A stretch of DNA of 46,744 nt from DAOUCP01 sp034432155. GTDB lineage: Bacteria > Chloroflexota > Anaerolineae > Epilineales > Epilineaceae. The notes beneath the pieces were generated by a model. It searched no databases and was not told the origin of the DNA. It saw only the letters and a program-made list of their open reading frames with translations. The stretch is from assembly GCA_034432155.1 (NCBI GenBank), contig DAOUCP010000122.1:1-46744 (forward strand). Direction: 5' to 3'. This document shows positions 43,321 to 46,744 of the stretch, one piece after another. Every line of letters starts with the position of its first letter. Within the stretch, counting starts at the first letter, position 1. Made by a program: the position numbers and the translations under genes.

Positions 43321-44889
43321 TCAGGCCGGCGAGTCGGGCGTGTCGACGGGCCGCAGCTGTGGGAACAGAACCACCTCGCGGATGTTGACTTGGCCGGTGA
43401 GCAGCATCACCAGCCGGTCGACGCCGATGCCCAGACCGCCGGCGGGTGGCATCCCGTGCATCAGGGCTACGACGAAGTCCTCGTCAATCGGCTGGGCCTC
43501 GGTGTCGCCCTTGTCCCGAGCTGCGGCCAGCTCCAGGAAGCGCTGGCGCTGCTCCAGAGGATCGTTCAACTCGCTAAAGGCGTTGGCCAGCTCCAATCCG
43601 GCAGCGAAGGCCTCGAAGCGCTCGGCGTAGCGGGGATCGCCGGGGGTCCGCTTGGCCAGTGGGCTGAGGGCCACGGGATAGTCGACGAGGAAGGTTGGAT
43701 CCCACAGGGACGGCTCCACCATCTCGGATAGCAGCTCGTCGACGGTGCGGGCCCACGTCGGCTGGGGGTCGATTTCGATCCCGGAGCTGGCGATGGCGGC
43801 TCGGAGGGCGTCCAGATCGGCGCAGGCCTCGAGATCGATGCCCGTTACCTCGCGAATCGCCTCGCGCACCGCCCACCGACGCCAAGGAGGAGCCAGGCAG
43901 ACGGTTCGTCCCCGGACAGTGATCTCGGCCCGGCCGTTGACCGCCTCCGCCAGGAAGGCCACCAGTTCCTCGGTGAGGGTCATCATGTCCCGGTAGTCGG
44001 CGTACGCGGCGTAGCACTCCATCTGGGTGAATTCGGGCAGGTGGGTGCGATCGACGCCCTCGTTGCGGAAGTCCTTGCCAATCTCGTAAACGCGGTCAAA
44101 GCCGCCGATCAGGAGCCGCTTTAGGTAGAGCTCATCAGCGATCCGCAGGTACATCGACTGCTCGAGCGCGTTGTAGTACGTCGTGAACGGCCGAGCGTTG
44201 CCGCCACCATACAGGGGCTGCAGGATCGGCGTCTCGACCTCCACGAAGCCTCGCGCGTCCAGAAACTCGCGCATCCGGCGGAGGATGGCCGTACGCTTGA
44301 CAAAACGCTCGCGGACCTCCAGGTTGCTCACCAGATCGAGATAGCGCTGGCGAAAGCGAGTCTCCTGATCCTGCAGGCCATGCCATTTCTCGGGCAGCGG
44401 CAGCAGGCTCTTGGCCAGCATGGTGATCTCGCTCACGGCGATGCTGATCTCGCCGCGCCGGGTGCGGAACACGAGGCCGCGGGCGGCCACGAAGTCTCCC
44501 GGGTCATAGAGCTCCAGGAACTGCTCATAGGCGGAGTGGCCCAGCCCATCGCGCCGCAGGTGCAACTGGATGGCCGCTGTACCATCGCGCAGGTGCACGA
44601 ACGCCGAGCCGCCAAGGCGACGCACCGCGCCGACCAGGCGGCCGACGACGGTGCTCTCGACGCTCTCGCTTCCGCCCAGCGCCTCGCCGGCCAGGAAATC
44701 GGCCACCACCGCGGCGATGGGCCGGTGCGGCGGTGTGATGGTCGGATAGGGATCCAACCCCGCACTTCGCAGTTGGGCTAGCTTCCGTTGGCGAGCGGCC
44801 ACGAGCTGCTGCAGGCCGCCAAGGCAATCGACCGCCCCGGCGTCGGCGGCGGGGACACTGCTCGGGGGCGGACGCTCCTCGGCCGTCAC
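43321..44889 (-). CDS. lysS: Lysyl-tRNA synthetase, class II
   Basis: A 522-residue enzyme that charges tRNA-Lys. N-terminal OB-fold anticodon domain (VVGRLVGAVRRLGGSAFVHL), then the class II core: RFRQRYLDL, motif 1 FVEVETPILQP, motif 2 YEIGKDFRNEGVDRTHLPEFTQMECYA split over the loop, and motif 3 GGLGIGVDRLVMLLTG. The motif-2 loop reads RTHLPEFT where most have HNPEFT, and TTYYN replaces the usual THHN, so it is somewhat divergent. GTG 44889 is chosen: it gives a normal N-terminus and lies 37 nt after greA. Transcribed with greA. Confidence 0.92.
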   Translation of the reverse strand: MTAEERPPPSSVPAADAGAVDCLGGLQQLVAARQRKLAQLRSAGLDPYPTITPPHRPIAAVVADFLAGEALGGSESVESTVVGRLVGAVRRLGGSAFVHLRDGTAAIQLHLRRDGLGHSAYEQFLELYDPGDFVAARGLVFRTRRGEISIAVSEITMLAKSLLPLPEKWHGLQDQETRFRQRYLDLVSNLEVRERFVKRTAILRRMREFLDARGFVEVETPILQPLYGGGNARPFTTYYNALEQSMYLRIADELYLKRLLIGGFDRVYEIGKDFRNEGVDRTHLPEFTQMECYAAYADYRDMMTLTEELVAFLAEAVNGRAEITVRGRTVCLAPPWRRWAVREAIREVTGIDLEACADLDALRAAIASSGIEIDPQPTWARTVDELLSEMVEPSLWDPTFLVDYPVALSPLAKRTPGDPRYAERFEAFAAGLELANAFSELNDPLEQRQRFLELAAARDKGDTEAQPIDEDFVVALMHGMPPAGGLGIGVDRLVMLLTGQVNIREVVLFPQLRPVDTPDSPA

Positions 44890-44926
44890 GTCAAAGGCTC
44901 GCTGTGTCGCAGGGCACGGGGGACCG

Positions 44927-45397
44927 TCAGGAGATGGCGAGAATCCGGAATTGCACCGTCGAACCGTCTGGCGTCTCAACCTGCGCCAGCTCGCCGACCT
45001 TGCGACCAAGCAAGGCGCGCCCCAACGGCGACTCGTTGGAGATCAATCCGGCGCTCGGGTCGGCCTCCGCCGAGCCGACAACGCGAAACTCCTCGGGCTC
45101 GGAGCCGTCCTCGACGACGGAGACTCGGCTGCCCAGCACCACCACTTGGGAATGGGCGTCGGGCTGGATGATGTGCGCCCGGGAGATCATGTCCTCGAGG
45201 CGGCGAATGCGCTCTTCGACAAAGGCTTGCTGGTCCTTGGCCTCCTCGTAGGCGGCGTTTTCCATCACGTCGCCGGCCTCCTTGGCGTCGGCGATGAGAG
45301 CTGCCACCTGCGGGCGACGAACGTCGATCAGGTAGCGAAGCTCCTCGCGCAAGCGCAAGAAACCCTCAGGCGTCAGGAAGACCGGTTCGAGTACCAT
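44927..45397 (-). CDS. greA: Transcription elongation factor GreA
   Basis: A 156-residue factor that enters the RNA polymerase secondary channel and stimulates cleavage of backtracked RNA. N-terminal coiled coil with the acidic tip D43 and E46 in EAGDVMENAAYEEAKDQQ; C-terminal FKBP-like domain with VLGSRVSVVEDGSEPEEFRVVG and ISNESPLGRALLGRKVG. ATG 45397 has AGGAG 8 nt upstream. The gene has a strong promoter and a leader hairpin with a T-run, suggesting attenuation. lysS follows. Confidence 0.95.
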   Translation of the reverse strand: MVLEPVFLTPEGFLRLREELRYLIDVRRPQVAALIADAKEAGDVMENAAYEEAKDQQAFVEERIRRLEDMISRAHIIQPDAHSQVVVLGSRVSVVEDGSEPEEFRVVGSAEADPSAGLISNESPLGRALLGRKVGELAQVETPDGSTVQFRILAIS

Positions 45398-45444
45398 GAC
45401 AACAACTCCTGCCCGGCCGGGTCCAGAGAGGGTCCGGCCACGGA

Positions 45445-45475
45445 ACAAAAACGCCCGCGCCCATGCGTCGCGGAC
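45445..45475 (-). terminator. Terminator-like hairpin in the greA leader
   Basis: The minus strand reads GTCCGCG, a 9-nt loop, CGCGGGC, then G-TTTTT-GTT. The 7-bp stem and the T-run make an intrinsic-terminator shape. It lies between the greA promoter and the gene, about 10-40 nt after the predicted transcript start, so it would either release a very short RNA or be read through. Confidence 0.6.
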
Positions 45476-45492
45476 GAGTGCCAACAACGAAG

Positions 45493-45521
45493 ATTATACT
45501 CTGTTCGTCGGCACCTGCCAA
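45493..45521 (-). promoter_or_regulatory. greA-lysS promoter
   Basis: The minus strand carries TTGGCA (45521-45516), a 17-nt spacer and TATAAT (45498-45493). This is the strongest sigma-70-type promoter in the window. The transcript should begin near 45486, giving a leader of about 90 nt before greA. Confidence 0.8.
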
Positions 45522-45526
45522 GTGCC
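45510..45526. promoter_or_regulatory. Palindrome over the greA -35 box
   Basis: GGCACCT-GCC-AAGTGCC is an inverted repeat (one G-T-type mismatch in seven) centred on the -35 hexamer of the greA promoter. It could be an operator; no candidate regulator is encoded nearby. Confidence 0.35.
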
Positions 45527-45588
45527 CCCCTTGTCAGCGCCTGCCGACTGCCCAACGGAATCCGCGAGTCGCCCATTCGAAAGGCAGG

Positions 45589-46744
45589 CTAGGGACGCAT
45601 CGCCCACGGCAGGTGTATGACCTCCTGCGCTCCTGCCGAGCCGCCGAGCCAGCCGCGGCGGATTTCGCCCTGGGATTTGCCAGGCATGTTGTCCGGGTAG
45701 TGGAAGAGGAGATCCACGCTCTCGCCCGCCTTGGGGATCGAGCAGCCGGATCGCACCGCCAGGCGTGCCCCAAGCTCGCCCTGGGCTGGCACACTGGCCT
45801 GGCGCAGGGGGGCGATGAGATCTTCATCGTTGCTCCCCAGAAGCTGGAGGCAGCCATGGTGGACCGTCGAAACCGGAATCATCTGGCCATCGGACAAGCC
45901 GTCGGGCACCAGGTCATAGCCCGGGTAGTCCCCCTGGATGGGCACATTCTGGCCGATGGCGATGGCCTCGACCCCCAGACCAAGAGTCGTCGGCAGAGAT
46001 GTGCCGTCCAGGCCGAGGTCGGAGGTCGAAATGCGCAGTCGGGTGATCGATTCGTCGAGACCAAACGTCAGCGCGCCCGAGGGCACGATCTGGCTGCGAT
46101 CGGGCACGGGCCCGTCCGTCCCGTCCAGCAATGGCGCGTGGCCGACCAGCCAGCGGCCCGTGTAGTCCAGGCCCAGCCGCTCGGGCAGCGTCAAGACCGC
46201 GCGGTCGAAACGCCCGTCCGCATCCACGTCGAGGTAGACATGGAACTCGGTGTCAAACGGGATGCGTCGACTACCTGCGGTGCGAATGGCCAACTCCAGG
46301 CTAGCCGGTTGTTCCTGGAGCGACCGGTCGTGCACCCAGCGCAAGCCGACGTCGGTGACGTCCACCGCGGGGTCGAAGCCGCTCACCGTGAGGCTCTCCT
46401 CCGCGTCGCTGGCCACTCGGTGGTAGACCTCCACGCGCCCCGGCGTGCCACAGTCGTTGCGCCAAACCTGCTCTAGGCTCGCCTGCGGGCTCGCGAGCGC
46501 AAAGTCGTCCTGCGTCGCGCCACCGACGCAGCCATGGCGTCGCGGCAGCACTGCGAAGGGCACGGACAGGCGCTCGCCATCCGGAACGGGCGCCCCCAGG
46601 GAGTCGACTTGACGAAACGTGATCCAGCCGTCGACCTCCGCAGCCCGGTAACGCTCTTCGTCCCAAAGGGTGAGCTCGTCATCGATGCGTGCGTCGCGCA
46701 GCTCGGCAGGTCGAAGGGAGAGAACCACGGCGATGTCTTTCTGC
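45589..46744 (-). CDS. C-terminal part of a secreted protein, probably an S8 (subtilisin-type) protease
   Basis: The frame is open to the right edge (QKDIAVVLSLRPAEL precedes the first possible start), so the gene begins outside the window; about 384 residues are visible. The stretch LWDEERYRAAEVDGWITF followed by LSVPFAVLPRR resembles the fibronectin-like C-terminal domain of Chloroflexota subtilases (there usually LHLPWHVLPRK). Next come FHVYLDVDADGRFDRAVLTLP and other beta-rich segments; the protein ends HLPWAMRP. No catalytic residues are in view, so the family call rests on family memory. An inverted repeat (45539-45545 with 45583-45589) follows the end, without a T-run. Confidence 0.6.
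   Translation of the reverse strand, partial: QKDIAVVLSLRPAELRDARIDDELTLWDEERYRAAEVDGWITFRQVDSLGAPVPDGERLSVPFAVLPRRHGCVGGATQDDFALASPQASLEQVWRNDCGTPGRVEVYHRVASDAEESLTVSGFDPAVDVTDVGLRWVHDRSLQEQPASLELAIRTAGSRRIPFDTEFHVYLDVDADGRFDRAVLTLPERLGLDYTGRWLVGHAPLLDGTDGPVPDRSQIVPSGALTFGLDESITRLRISTSDLGLDGTSLPTTLGLGVEAIAIGQNVPIQGDYPGYDLVPDGLSDGQMIPVSTVHHGCLQLLGSNDEDLIAPLRQASVPAQGELGARLAVRSGCSIPKAGESVDLLFHYPDNMPGKSQGEIRRGWLGGSAGAQEVIHLPWAMRP

Overview
The window is high-GC bacterial chromosome. Several gene types point to Chloroflexota (class not resolved): a giant secreted SdrD_B/DUF11 protein, a secreted SGNH protein ending in LPLLLRNA, tandem FemAB-like genes, a subtilisin-type protease C-terminus of the kind common in that phylum, and a nuo cluster reduced to its membrane arm. 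The phylum is an inference from family knowledge; no phylogenetic marker was aligned.

Region 1 (1-16.5 kb): one minus-strand gene of about 15.6 kb encodes a secreted protein of about 5200 residues. It has an N-terminal SdrD_B domain, a propeller-like region, a second SdrD_B domain, 27 DUF11-like domains and four C-terminal modules. DUF11 domains 2-25 form six copies of a four-domain block (about 1.6 kb each), a higher-order tandem repeat. The gene has a structured leader of about 160 nt behind a small Com-like zinc-finger gene.

Region 2 (16.5-21.6 kb): msrP and a one-domain SdrD_B lipoprotein lie on the plus strand. They face a three-gene minus-strand operon: nucleotidyltransferase-fold protein, alkaline-phosphatase-superfamily protein, GT4 glycosyltransferase. 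I do not recognise this operon as a named system.

Region 3 (21.6-27.7 kb): purF and a lipoprotein-type sortase on the plus strand meet murE and a secreted SGNH-type protein on the minus strand.

Region 4 (27.7-35.9 kb): nuoA-H-J-K-L-M-N, all minus strand and tightly packed behind an extended -10 promoter. The peripheral subunits B, C, D, E, F, G and I are absent here.

Region 5 (35.9-46.7 kb): an 81-bp intergenic tandem repeat, two overlapping FemAB-like genes, gyrB and lon on the plus strand. Then lysS and greA on the minus strand, with a strong promoter and a leader hairpin that looks like an attenuator, and the C-terminal end of a secreted S8-type protease running off the right edge.

A cell-envelope theme runs through the accessory genes (surface fibre protein, SdrD_B lipoprotein, sortase, MurE, FemAB pair, glycosyltransferase operon, MsrP). 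It is mixed with ordinary housekeeping genes (purF, nuo, gyrB, lon, lysS, greA). No tRNA, rRNA, CRISPR array, transposase or prophage was seen.
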